A stretch of 64,000 bases of DNA from Thermosynechococcus sp. NK55a. GTDB taxonomy: Bacteria > Cyanobacteriota > Cyanobacteriia > Thermosynechococcales > Thermosynechococcaceae. The stretch spans positions 620,001 to 684,000 of the forward strand of contig NC_023033.1 of the NCBI RefSeq assembly GCF_000505665.1. The letters run 5' to 3'. The translations under genes were made by a program, and so were the position numbers. The notes under the pieces are model-generated. The model was not told the origin of the DNA. It saw only the letters and a list, made by a program, of their open reading frames with translations, and made no database searches. Below are positions 43,469 to 51,955 of the stretch, piece by piece. Position 1 is the stretch's first letter. Each line of letters starts with the position of its first letter.

Positions 43469-45043
43469 CTATTTAGGCAACTTTGTAAACCAGTTCTTCT
43501 TGGCGCGATCGAGCTGACCTTGAACAAACCCCGAGACCATACTAAAGTCTGCTCCAGAAATGTCGGCACCAGTAAAGTTGGCTCCCGAGATCGAGGCATC
43601 CAGTAGTTTTGCCCCCTTCAAATTTGCCCTCTCAAAGTTGGCTTGCACCAGATAGGCACCGCAGAGATTGGCATCATTCAGGTTAGCTCCCTGAAAATTG
43701 GCTTCCCGCAAGACAGCATTGGCAAGAATACAGCCTTTCAAATCTGCATTGGTAAAATTGGCATTGGCAAAGTTAGCCCCCGCCAGATCCGCATTGCGGA
43801 GAACAACGTTGGAGAGATCGACATCGATAAAATCTCGCTCTCCCCGTTTATAGGCTGTGAGCACCTGTGCCGCTGTCATCCGTGGTGTGACTTTGGCACG
43901 GAGGTGTTGACCGGGGCCAGTTCCGACAACCGGTGGGCCTCCCAATTGGGTCCCTGTCATCCGTGATTGGCGCACTCGCGCCGCTTGGGCATTTTGACTC
44001 ACCGATGAGGCATAACTGGAGCGCTTAGGTGCTTCAGGCACACGGGGGCGGCCTTGGGTCGGCGGGGTCGAAAGGGCATTGCTGAGGTCATCATCCTCTG
44101 CGGAAACAGTAGGAGCAGCGACACTAGCTGGTTGTTTGGACTCAAGTAGTTGCAGATCCGCAAGGACATCCATGGCGGTTTGGTAGCGATCTTTAACCGC
44201 ATCCTGGAGCATTTTGTTAAGGAGAGCAGCAAACGCAGGGGAAATATTTTTGACGTAGCGCTGCCAATGCCATTCGCCCGTGCGCGGATCCCGTTCAATT
44301 TCCTTGGGGGATTTAGCAGTCAGTAAGTAGACACAGGTGACCCCGAGGGCATAAATGTCACTGGCATAGACCGGACGCATGGCCATTTGCTCTGGCGGCG
44401 CATACATGGGGGTTCCCACTGCGAAGTTGGTAAATGTGGATAGCTCCGGGGCATTTTCCACCATAGCCTGCGTAACTTTGTCTTTTACCGCCCCAAAGTC
44501 AATAAGCACCAACTTGTTATCAATATCACGGCGGATGAGATTAGCCGGCTTAATGTCGCGGTGAATGACACCATTGGTGTGTAGGTAATCAAGGATGGGG
44601 AGCACTTCCTGCAAAACCTGCTTTACCTCTTCTTCGCTTTTGGGGCCAAAGCGCTTGACCTCCTGTTGCAGGGTAAGGCCACCCACGTATTCTTGAATCA
44701 GGTAAAATTCATTTTCATTTTCAAAGTAGCCGAGCAGCCGAGGCAACTGTGGGTGATTGCCAACTTTACCCAAGGTGGTGGCTTCCCGCAAAAAAAGCTC
44801 CCGCGCCATCGCTATGATGTGGGGAGCTGTGGCTGCTGGTCGCAACTGTTTAATCACACAGGTGGGATTGCCAGGCAGTTGCGTATCAATGGCCAAAAAG
44901 GTAGCGCCGAACCCCCCTCGCCCTAGAACTTTAATTGCCTTGTATTGATTATTGAGTAAAAGTTTGCTGCCGCAGGCTTGGCAAACATCGACATTGTCAG
45001 GGTTGTCCGGTTTGGTACAGTTCGGATTTAGGCAGTAACTCAT
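43469..45043 (-). CDS. Ser/Thr protein kinase with N-terminal zinc ribbon and C-terminal pentapeptide repeats (SpkB-like)
   Basis: A 524-residue protein. Cys4, Cys9, Cys21 and Cys24 form a zinc-ribbon-like start. The kinase domain (about 34-290) has GRGGFG 41-46, Lys65, HRDIKPAN 161-168 and DFG 182-184, all intact. A Pro/Ser/Arg-rich linker (310-400) follows. Then pentapeptide repeats of the A(N/D)LxxAN type run over about 410-505, forming a right-handed helix. The architecture equals cyanobacterial SpkB. Cytoplasmic; targets unknown. The pThr-binding FHA transporters in this window are conceivable partners, but that is inference. Confidence 0.9.
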   Translation of the reverse strand: MSYCLNPNCTKPDNPDNVDVCQACGSKLLLNNQYKAIKVLGRGGFGATFLAIDTQLPGNPTCVIKQLRPAATAPHIIAMARELFLREATTLGKVGNHPQLPRLLGYFENENEFYLIQEYVGGLTLQQEVKRFGPKSEEEVKQVLQEVLPILDYLHTNGVIHRDIKPANLIRRDIDNKLVLIDFGAVKDKVTQAMVENAPELSTFTNFAVGTPMYAPPEQMAMRPVYASDIYALGVTCVYLLTAKSPKEIERDPRTGEWHWQRYVKNISPAFAALLNKMLQDAVKDRYQTAMDVLADLQLLESKQPASVAAPTVSAEDDDLSNALSTPPTQGRPRVPEAPKRSSYASSVSQNAQAARVRQSRMTGTQLGGPPVVGTGPGQHLRAKVTPRMTAAQVLTAYKRGERDFIDVDLSNVVLRNADLAGANFANANFTNADLKGCILANAVLREANFQGANLNDANLCGAYLVQANFERANLKGAKLLDASISGANFTGADISGADFSMVSGFVQGQLDRAKKNWFTKLPK

Positions 45044-45402
45044 AAGCAGCCAAGAAGATGAACAGCACGTTCAACAAGGGGGGAAGGGAGATAGGGTGAC
45101 CTGTTTTTTTGAAGTCAAAGCTTACAGAAAGATGCCCCCACCGCTAGCATAACTCAGTAGTTTTCACAAAATGACGCTGTTCTTTTACGATACTCTTTTT
45201 TCTTTGCCTCACCCTATCCGTGAAATTACGGAAGTTTGACAGGAAGCCTGTAGCCCTTTTCTAAAGTATTGGGATGCATAAGGAGAAAGCTGATCCTTTC
45301 CGGCAGGGGCTTTGACTGTTTTGAAGCTCTTCCAAGCTTGTGAAAAGAGCCTTTGCTATACTACAAGGGTAGCACTTCATCCTCCCTGGTGTGGCTTTGG
45401 CT
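45044..45402. promoter_or_regulatory. Divergent 359-bp intergenic region
   Basis: It separates the kinase (minus) and yqeK (plus) genes and must hold their promoters. No gene is seen. TATACTAC at 45356-45363 is a -10-like sequence about 40 bases before the yqeK start, without a clear -35. Confidence 0.35.
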
Positions 45403-46053
45403 ATGACCCCGCTTGTGACAGCTAGTCCGAAGGACTTCCTATGCGATCGCCAGCAGGTTTTGGCCTGGCTAACGGCAAATGTACCTGCGCCACGACTACA
45501 GCACATCCTGAGGGTGGAAACAATGGCGGCGGAGCTAGCTCTACACCATGGCTTGGATGTGGATCGCGCTGCTTGGGCTGGATTACTGCATGATTTGGCG
45601 AAGTACTTTCCTCCAGAGCGATTGTTAAGTATGGCACAGGAGGCGGGGCTACCCATTACAGAGGTAGACGAAGCAGATCCCCATTTGCTCCATGCCGACA
45701 TCAGTGCTTTGGTGGCGCGGCAGCAATTTGGTGTGACTGATGAGCAGGTCTTAGCAGCCATCGCCAATCACACCTTGGGTCAAGCCGGAATGGATGCCTT
45801 GAGTTGTGTCGTGTTTCTTGCGGATAGCTTGGAGCCAGGGCGGGGCCAGACGGTGGAGCTCGAGGAATTGCGCAAGGTGGCTCACCAAAATTTACAGGAG
45901 GCGGTGTGGCGAGTGTGCGATCGCACGCTGTTGTGGCTGATTGATCAGCATCGCTTAATTCATCCACGCATGCTCCTCACCCGCAATTGGGCAATGCAGG
46001 TGGCACCAGCAAAGCCGAAAAAGAGCGAAAGGAAAGCTACCGCCAAGGTTTAG
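45403..46053 (+). CDS. yqeK: YqeK-type HD hydrolase (Ap4A symmetrical phosphohydrolase)
   Basis: About 216 residues from ATG 45403; an in-frame GTG lies at 45391. HILRVETMAAELA gives the first histidine and AGLLHDLAKYFP the HD pair. DPHLLHADISA and AIANHTLG supply the other metal ligands, and VVFLADSLEPGR is the family end motif. YqeK enzymes split diadenosine tetraphosphate into ADP and are often next to nadD or rsfS; neither is adjacent here. The basic tail (KPKKSERKATAK) is extra. Confidence 0.87.
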   Translation: MTPLVTASPKDFLCDRQQVLAWLTANVPAPRLQHILRVETMAAELALHHGLDVDRAAWAGLLHDLAKYFPPERLLSMAQEAGLPITEVDEADPHLLHADISALVARQQFGVTDEQVLAAIANHTLGQAGMDALSCVVFLADSLEPGRGQTVELEELRKVAHQNLQEAVWRVCDRTLLWLIDQHRLIHPRMLLTRNWAMQVAPAKPKKSERKATAKV

Positions 46054-46098
46054 AGGCATTGTTAACCTAGAAAGTAGGTTTAATCTTGGAGTTGCCCT

Positions 46099-46944
46099 AT
46101 GAGCACCGCTGCAGCAACGGCTGTTCCCAGTATTTTCTCAGGTGAATTTGTTCAGGAAACACTGGCTTTAACCCGTCGCCTGTTTATCCAACTGCAACGG
46201 CGCCCTTCCACACTGGTGGCGGGGGTGGTACAACCCTTGATTTGGCTGGTCCTCTTTGGTGCCCTCTTCCAAAATGTGCCGCAGGGCCTCTTTGGCGAGA
46301 GCACGAGTTATGGTCAGTTTCTTTGCGCTGGCATTATTGTCTTTACGGCCTTTAGTGGTGCCCTCAATGCGGGGTTGCCGGTGATGTTTGACCGTGAATT
46401 TGGGTTTTTGAATCGGCTGTTGGTGGCACCGTTGGCTTCGCGGTTTTCAATTGTTCTCGCCTCGGCGTTGTTTATTACCACCCTAAGTCTGATTCAGGTG
46501 GTGGCGATCGCCAGCTTGGGGGCACTCCTAGGAACGGGGCTACCGAATTTAGCGGGTATTGGGGTTGTCTTGGCAACGGTGCTGATTTTGGTTTTCGGCG
46601 TAACGGCCTTGAGCCTCGGTCTTACCTTTGCCTTGCCGGGGCACATCGAATTGTTGGCCGTTATTTTTGTCATCAACCTACCGTTACTCTTTGCCAGTAC
46701 CGCCTTGGTGCCCCTGTCGTTTATGCCTCGCTGGTTGCAGTGGATTGCTAGCCTCAACCCCCTCAGTTTGGCCATTGAACCAATTCGCTATGTCTATCTG
46801 CACCCCGATTGGCGGTTGAGCGATGTGGTGATGGTGGCTCCTTGGGGGTCACTGAGCTTGGGAGCGGCACTGCTAATCCTTTTGACTGTCGCCCTAGGAA
46901 TGAGCCTACTGATCCAACCGCTATTACGGCGCCGCTTGGCCTAG
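46099..46944 (+). CDS. ABC-2 type transporter permease
   Basis: A 281-residue membrane protein with six hydrophobic segments. GVVQPLIWLVLFGALFQ begins helix 1, and FDREFGFLNRLLVAPL is the typical amphipathic segment of DrrB/NodJ-type permeases. IASLNPLSLAIEPIRYV precedes the last helix. Its ATPase partner is not adjacent and must be encoded elsewhere. Substrate unknown. Convergent with the 46941-47378 gene, with which it overlaps by 4 bp. Confidence 0.87.
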   Translation: MSTAAATAVPSIFSGEFVQETLALTRRLFIQLQRRPSTLVAGVVQPLIWLVLFGALFQNVPQGLFGESTSYGQFLCAGIIVFTAFSGALNAGLPVMFDREFGFLNRLLVAPLASRFSIVLASALFITTLSLIQVVAIASLGALLGTGLPNLAGIGVVLATVLILVFGVTALSLGLTFALPGHIELLAVIFVINLPLLFASTALVPLSFMPRWLQWIASLNPLSLAIEPIRYVYLHPDWRLSDVVMVAPWGSLSLGAALLILLTVALGMSLLIQPLLRRRLA

Positions 46945-47378
46945 ACCACCCGCAATGTGAAGCCTTGGGTACACCACTCCCGCACATCCAAGCAAAACTC
47001 ATTCCCTTCCGGTTCACTGCTGAGATCCCCTAGCAGACCGAGAACCAAGGCAAGACTATCCTCACCAGAAATTAGGAATGGCTCTGAATGGTTGGGGTGG
47101 CTACTCAGTTGACTAAAACGGCTCAGAGGACGGGGGCTGCTGATGATAAAGACCTTCAGCCATTGGCAAGGGCGATTCAGCGTCCAAGTATAGAGGGGAA
47201 TATTCAAGCCGGGGGCAACTGCCAACTGCCACGACTGCGTTTGCAGCGGCAGCAGGAGCATCCCCTGACTGCTATCCCAGGCAAGGGCGACAATGTTGAG
47301 GGGGCGATCGCCATAGTTGTAGAGGCTCCAGCGGCAAGTATCTCCCTTGGCCAAGGTGAGGGGGCTGTGTAAATTCAT
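46941..47378 (-). CDS. Unknown soluble protein downstream of the orthocaspase-like gene
   Basis: A 145-residue protein beginning MNLHSPLTLAKGDTCRWSLY. Predicted strands (WSLYNYGDRPLNIVALAWDS, MLLLPLQTQSWQLAV) give a beta-sandwich-like impression reminiscent of DUF4384-type modules that accompany caspase-like proteins, but no match can be claimed. It lacks a signal peptide. It starts 17 bp after the orthocaspase-like stop on the same strand, so the two are probably one operon and may act together. Confidence 0.6.
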   Translation of the reverse strand: MNLHSPLTLAKGDTCRWSLYNYGDRPLNIVALAWDSSQGMLLLPLQTQSWQLAVAPGLNIPLYTWTLNRPCQWLKVFIISSPRPLSRFSQLSSHPNHSEPFLISGEDSLALVLGLLGDLSSEPEGNEFCLDVREWCTQGFTLRVV

Positions 47379-47395
47379 GGCTGGCAGCTTGGTGC

Positions 47396-48817
47396 TCAGG
47401 ACATCTGGAAGGGGATTGGGACTGCGGGGGGGGATTGGCGGCTCAAGAGTTTTGCCGTTGGCGATAGTTGTTCAAGAGTTGTACACACAGCCACCTGACT
47501 GGAGGTGGGATTGAGCGTTAGGGTCAGCCATTTCTGGGCCAGGAGGGCATTCAGTAGGGGGTTCAAGCGACGGATACCGGCTTTGGCGGCTTCATTGCTA
47601 CCACTACAACTGTGTTCCAACAACGTCCCTACTGGCCACTCCAGCCCATAACTGCCCGCTGTCTCACTTTTGGTGAGAACCACATCCGGCAGGGAGTCAC
47701 TGCTGTTGAGGACAGCAACTTTTTCTTCATTGGCCAGGGCATTGATGGCATCCACGCGCTCAATTTTGCTGAGGTTGGTGTCGAGGGCCACCTGCAGCTG
47801 GAGATTTTTCCCTAAACGCCGCTGTTGTTCATAGAGGCGATCGCCCACTTGCAGAGGCTGACTGCTGACTCCTTGGGCCAGCAGGCCATTAAAACTCGCC
47901 ATGTCAACCACGGTGCCACCATCGGCAGTGCTCCAGCGACTGTGGGGATGACAGTAGGTCAACAGCCAAGGACTGAGGCCGCCACACCAGATTTGTAGGG
48001 AGCGATCGCGCCCTATTCCCTGCACTACACCATCAAATCCTGGGGATAGGGTGAGGTTCGCCGCTAACCCGTCGCTCACCAGACGCATTTCTGCCCCCGT
48101 TTGCCAGCGCAGTTCATCGGCTGTGTACATCAGGCTCGTTGCCAAGGGGCGATCGCCCCCCAAAGCCGCTAGATAATGGCTAAAACTAGCAGTAAAGAGT
48201 CCCATAGGGACACCATTCAGGTGTGTTTCTACCCCCAAATCAGCCCAGAGGAGATGATCTTTGGAAACTTCGCCTCTGCCACGGGTCTCTCCAGGGTGCA
48301 ACGGGACAAATCGCCAACGCAACATCTCCCCCTCAATGGGGGGCGGGCTAAAGCGAGTGTCGAGCCATACCTGTACCCCTTTGGTACGCAGTAATTCAGC
48401 AAGAGGTAAGATGCCCTCACCGGATCTTGTGGCATCCGCCAAAACCAGCGCTGGTTGTTGCTGCCAGAGGGTGCCATAGCCACTAAAGTAAACCAAAAGG
48501 GGCTGACCAGAGCGCTCCAGCACCCCTAGGGTTTCTTGGACAGCATCCAGGGTTGCCGCCTGTTCCGTCAGTAGCGTAATGTCACTGTCCGCCAGCCCCC
48601 ACCCGTCTAACAACAGGTTTTTCACTAGCTGAACATCCGTCAGACAACCCGCTAAGGGGGGCACACCGGCCAACTGGGGATAGTGGTTAATGCCAATCAG
48701 GAGTACTTGCCACGGACGAAGGGAGTCTGCCCAGGAGCCGCCTGCCGTTTGCCAAACCCACGGCATCAGTGTCAGTGCCGCAGCACCATACAAAAAAGAA
48801 CGACGGCTTAACCGCAT
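47396..48817 (-). CDS. Pseudo-orthocaspase (caspase-like C14 fold) with Tat signal, catalytic residues replaced
   Basis: A 473-residue protein. The start MRLSRRSFLYGAAALTLMPW is a twin-arginine signal. The p20-like fold follows: LLIGINHYPQLAGVPPLAGC at 39-58 is the orthocaspase opening. The catalytic histidine position is tyrosine (FSGYG, Tyr114) and the catalytic cysteine position is arginine (WLDTRFS, Arg155). Proteolysis by the usual dyad is therefore impossible. Such inactive homologues are known in cyanobacteria. The C-terminal 250 residues are of unknown fold. Export suggests a periplasmic or lumenal binding role. In an operon with the 46941 gene. Confidence 0.82.
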   Translation of the reverse strand: MRLSRRSFLYGAAALTLMPWVWQTAGGSWADSLRPWQVLLIGINHYPQLAGVPPLAGCLTDVQLVKNLLLDGWGLADSDITLLTEQAATLDAVQETLGVLERSGQPLLVYFSGYGTLWQQQPALVLADATRSGEGILPLAELLRTKGVQVWLDTRFSPPPIEGEMLRWRFVPLHPGETRGRGEVSKDHLLWADLGVETHLNGVPMGLFTASFSHYLAALGGDRPLATSLMYTADELRWQTGAEMRLVSDGLAANLTLSPGFDGVVQGIGRDRSLQIWCGGLSPWLLTYCHPHSRWSTADGGTVVDMASFNGLLAQGVSSQPLQVGDRLYEQQRRLGKNLQLQVALDTNLSKIERVDAINALANEEKVAVLNSSDSLPDVVLTKSETAGSYGLEWPVGTLLEHSCSGSNEAAKAGIRRLNPLLNALLAQKWLTLTLNPTSSQVAVCTTLEQLSPTAKLLSRQSPPAVPIPFQMS

Positions 48818-48949
48818 GCCTTACCTCCCAACAGACCCATCCTCAGGTTAGAGCACGGGCACAACAACACTTATGAATTAGGACTAGTTCTATTCTCAAA
48901 GGTTGTGGACTCAATTAGGTCCACAGCGAGCATAAAACATCAATTTTTC

Positions 48950-49600
48950 CTAAAGGCCTTCCCCCCGCACAATGAAGCGGACACGCTGGCTAATAGTTGT
49001 CGCATGGTCACCAATGCGCTCCAAGTTGCGAATCAGCAGCAGTAGGATCAAGCGCAGTTCCACCGGCTCTTGGGGATTCAAAGGGGCGCAAAGTCGCCCA
49101 TAAAGGCGTTGGTAGTCGGCATCGACGGCATCATCGCAGTTGGCTAGGGCTACTCCCGCCTCAGGATCAAAATTGGCAATGGCGGATAGGGCGGCCGATA
49201 GCAACAGTTGCGCTCTCTCGAACATCAAGCGGACGTCTTCAAGATAAGGTGGAGGTGGGTACCGTAGCAGCGTTTGAGCAGCACGGCCAATTTCAAGGGC
49301 ATCATCGCCGATGAGCGCTAGATCGCGACAGAAGTGGGAAAGCATGACCAAAAATCGCAGATCCTCTGCCACAGCGGCTTGCAATGTCAGCAGGGCGATC
49401 GCCTGGCGATTGAGTTCTTGAGCACTGCGGTTAATGTCTTGTTCCCTTTGGATCAACTGCTCAACACTGAGGAGATTTCGCTCAATCAGAGCACCATAGG
49501 CCAGTTGACAGGCACTTTCCACCAGTGCCCCTAGGCGCAGCAAGTCACTGCGCAGACGTTGTAGTTGCCGCTCAAAATGGGTGGCCACAGTCTCAGGCAC
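48950..49600 (-). CDS. phoU: Phosphate signalling protein PhoU
   Basis: A 216-residue all-helical protein with two three-helix bundles. FERQLQRLRSDLLRLGALVE starts the first, DLRFLVMLSHFCRDLALIGDD carries its metal-binding acidic motif, and RNLERIGDHATTISQRV is the matching motif of the second. PhoU represses the phosphate regulon and modulates the Pst transporter at the membrane. No pst or pho genes are adjacent. Divergent from natD across about 170 bp that contains a TATAAAAT-like box near 49685. Confidence 0.9.
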   Translation of the reverse strand: MPETVATHFERQLQRLRSDLLRLGALVESACQLAYGALIERNLLSVEQLIQREQDINRSAQELNRQAIALLTLQAAVAEDLRFLVMLSHFCRDLALIGDDALEIGRAAQTLLRYPPPPYLEDVRLMFERAQLLLSAALSAIANFDPEAGVALANCDDAVDADYQRLYGRLCAPLNPQEPVELRLILLLLIRNLERIGDHATTISQRVRFIVRGEGL

Positions 49601-49770
49601 CCACCCTTGCTCAAATAACTGTGCTCCCTAGTGTGCCAAAAAATGGGGTGAGTTGTGCCTTGGGCACAGCCGGAATCAATTGATGTATAAAATATAGGCA
49701 TTTTGATTCTTGCATCCACTGGCGCGATCGCAACAGCGCAGCTGTATTGGCCTTAACTTCCAGGACCTCA

Positions 49771-51021
49771 ATGGTTGGTTACCTCATTTCCCTTGGTATT
49801 TTCACTGCCACCTTTGCCCTCTTTAGCTTGGGGCTGAATTTGCACTGGGGCTATACGGGGCTAATTAACTTTGGCCATGTCGGCTTTTTGGCCATTGGTT
49901 CCTACACCACGATTTTGTTGGGGATTGCTGGCGTGCCGATGTTCTTTGCCGTCCTGGCTGGGGTGGTGCTGGCCATGGGACTAGGCTTTTTAATGGGGAT
50001 TGCTACGCTGCGACTGCGGGAAGATTACCTGGCAATTGTGACCATCGGCATGGCGGAAATTGTCCGCCTGATTGCCCTCAATGAGGATTGGCTAACCCGA
50101 GGGGGTCGGGGAGTGTATGGGTTTCCGCTGCCCCTTGCTCAGTTCAATCCCAATATACCGACTAAGCTGGGGATGATAGCTCTTTTTTGGGCTGTGGTGG
50201 GGGGGGCTGCATGGCAGTGGTGGCAATGGTTACAGCGGCAGTATGGGCGATCGCACCCCGGCTGGTTACTCCCGAGCTATGCAGCGTTATTGATTGCCAG
50301 TACCCTCAGCCTTTGGGCAACGTTACTGCCTTTGAGCTTGGGACGGGGAATTGCCATTTTGCCTCTTGTGTTGACACTGGTGACCTTTGGTGGCGCGATC
50401 GCTCTCCTGGGCTACTATTGCCGTCCAGAAAGACGAGCGGTGCTTCCCATTGCCCTGAATACCTTGGCCGCTGCCTTGGTTGGTCTTGTGGTCAAAGCCC
50501 TCACCCTTGGCCTATGGGAGTTTAGTTACCGGGCTGGGCTATTGTGGCTTTTGGTCTTGGTTTTGGCTTTGGTGGTGTGGCAGTTAGAGCGTTGGATTCA
50601 TTCCCCCTGGGGACGGGTACTCAAAGCAATCCGGGAAGATGAGGAAGTGGCCAAAGCTCTGGGCAAGGATGTCTTTGCCTACAAAATGCAATCGCTGTTG
50701 TTGGGGGGAGCGATCGCCGCGGTGGCAGGGTCTTTTTATGCCTGGCAGCTCACATTTATTAACCCCGATGGCTTTTTATCTCTGATTACATTTCAGGCGT
50801 GGACAATCGTGGTTTTAGGGGGGGCAGGCAACAACATGGGACCTCTCCTCGGTGCCGCCCTTTTTTGGGCCTACACTGCACTGACCCGCTTTATTCCCCT
50901 GGATGGCGGTCGCTTAGAGGCGCTGCGGATGATGCTCATTGGCCTTGTCCTCATTGTCTTGATGATGTGGCGACCCCAGGGTATCTTGGGCAAAAAGGAG
51001 GAACTTAGCCTTGGTCGATGA
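49771..51021 (+). CDS. natD: Branched-chain/neutral amino-acid ABC transporter permease (LivM/NatD-like)
   Basis: About 416 residues from ATG 49771 (MVGYLISLGIF). It has about ten membrane segments. NLHWGYTGLINFGHVGFLAIG near the N-terminus and LKAIREDEEVAKALGKDVFAYK followed by AGSFYAW are LivM signatures; the latter is the EAA-like loop contacting the ATPase. The middle (residues 145-240) is longer than in E. coli LivM, as in cyanobacterial NatD. It is coupled to the ATPase gene by an 11-bp overlap. The symbol is by analogy to the N-I system. Confidence 0.85.
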   Translation: MVGYLISLGIFTATFALFSLGLNLHWGYTGLINFGHVGFLAIGSYTTILLGIAGVPMFFAVLAGVVLAMGLGFLMGIATLRLREDYLAIVTIGMAEIVRLIALNEDWLTRGGRGVYGFPLPLAQFNPNIPTKLGMIALFWAVVGGAAWQWWQWLQRQYGRSHPGWLLPSYAALLIASTLSLWATLLPLSLGRGIAILPLVLTLVTFGGAIALLGYYCRPERRAVLPIALNTLAAALVGLVVKALTLGLWEFSYRAGLLWLLVLVLALVVWQLERWIHSPWGRVLKAIREDEEVAKALGKDVFAYKMQSLLLGGAIAAVAGSFYAWQLTFINPDGFLSLITFQAWTIVVLGGAGNNMGPLLGAALFWAYTALTRFIPLDGGRLEALRMMLIGLVLIVLMMWRPQGILGKKEELSLGR

Positions 51022-51823
51022 GCCTTCTCTCGCGCCCGTCTCTAGCGGTGTCAGTCAAGTCTTGCCCTCAGACCTCCTAGTGGCCACAGGACTATGCAAA
51101 AGTTTTGGTGGCATTCGCGCCGTCGATCATGCGGAAATTCGGGTTGCCCGTGGCAGTATTACTGGTCTCATTGGTCCAAACGGTGCCGGCAAAACCACCC
51201 TATTCAACCTCTTGTGCAACTTCCTTACGCCCGATCAAGGCCGTGTGATTTTTGATGGTGTCCCCATTAGCCATCTGCCAACCCACCAAGTTGCCCTTCA
51301 GGGACTCCTGCGCACCTTCCAAGTGCCGCGGGTACTCTCACGCCTATCGGTTCTCGAAAATATGCTCTTGGCAGCGCCTCTGCAAACTGGGGAGAAGTTG
51401 TGGAATAGCTGGCTTCAGCCCCTGCGCATTCGCCAAGAGGAACAGGAGCTGCAGCAACGGGCGTGGGCAATTTTAGAGTCTGTGGGGCTAGCAGCCAAGG
51501 CCAATGACTATGCGGGTGCATTGTCGGGAGGGCAGCGAAAACTCCTTGAAATGGCGCGAGTCATGATGCACCGTCCCCGCATGGTCCTCCTCGATGAGCC
51601 AGCCGCCGGCGTCAATCCGACCTTGATCAACCAAATTTGTGGGCATATTGGGCGCTGGAATCAGGAGGGCGTGACGTTTCTGATTATTGAACACAATATG
51701 GACGTGGTCATGTCCCTGTGTCAGCACATCTGGGTCTTAGCGGCGGGGAAAAATCTTGCTGACGGTCCTCCGAGTGAGATTCAAAGCAATCCTGAGGTCT
51801 TGAGAGCTTACCTTGGACAATAA
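51011..51823 (+). CDS. natA: Branched-chain/neutral amino-acid ABC transporter ATPase (LivG/NatA-like)
   Basis: Up to 270 residues if translation begins at TTG 51011 inside natD; other non-ATG starts (TTG 51062, GTG 51080) lie before the conserved GLCKSFGGIRAV. Walker A GPNGAGKTT, the LivG-type insertion RTFQVPRVLSRLSVLENMLL, signature LSGGQRKLLE, Walker B RMVLLDEPAAGVNP and the H-loop LIIEHNMDVVM are complete. It energises uptake by NatD and a second permease not encoded here. Confidence 0.9.
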   Translation: MVDEPSLAPVSSGVSQVLPSDLLVATGLCKSFGGIRAVDHAEIRVARGSITGLIGPNGAGKTTLFNLLCNFLTPDQGRVIFDGVPISHLPTHQVALQGLLRTFQVPRVLSRLSVLENMLLAAPLQTGEKLWNSWLQPLRIRQEEQELQQRAWAILESVGLAAKANDYAGALSGGQRKLLEMARVMMHRPRMVLLDEPAAGVNPTLINQICGHIGRWNQEGVTFLIIEHNMDVVMSLCQHIWVLAAGKNLADGPPSEIQSNPEVLRAYLGQ

Positions 51824-51955
51824 ACCTTGAATGATAAGTCCTTTGGGGTGGGTCAGTGGTTCTCGCCTCTATCGCTTCTCACGTGACGTTGCTCATGTTT
51901 TTTGGGGACAGCCCTCTTCGCAGCGATCGCCCACACTCAACACCCCGAAAGCCAA

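Noticed and set aside
45261-45767. Minus-strand 168-residue Ser/Cys-rich frame over yqeK
   Set aside because: It is a shadow of yqeK codons; composition typical of an antisense frame.
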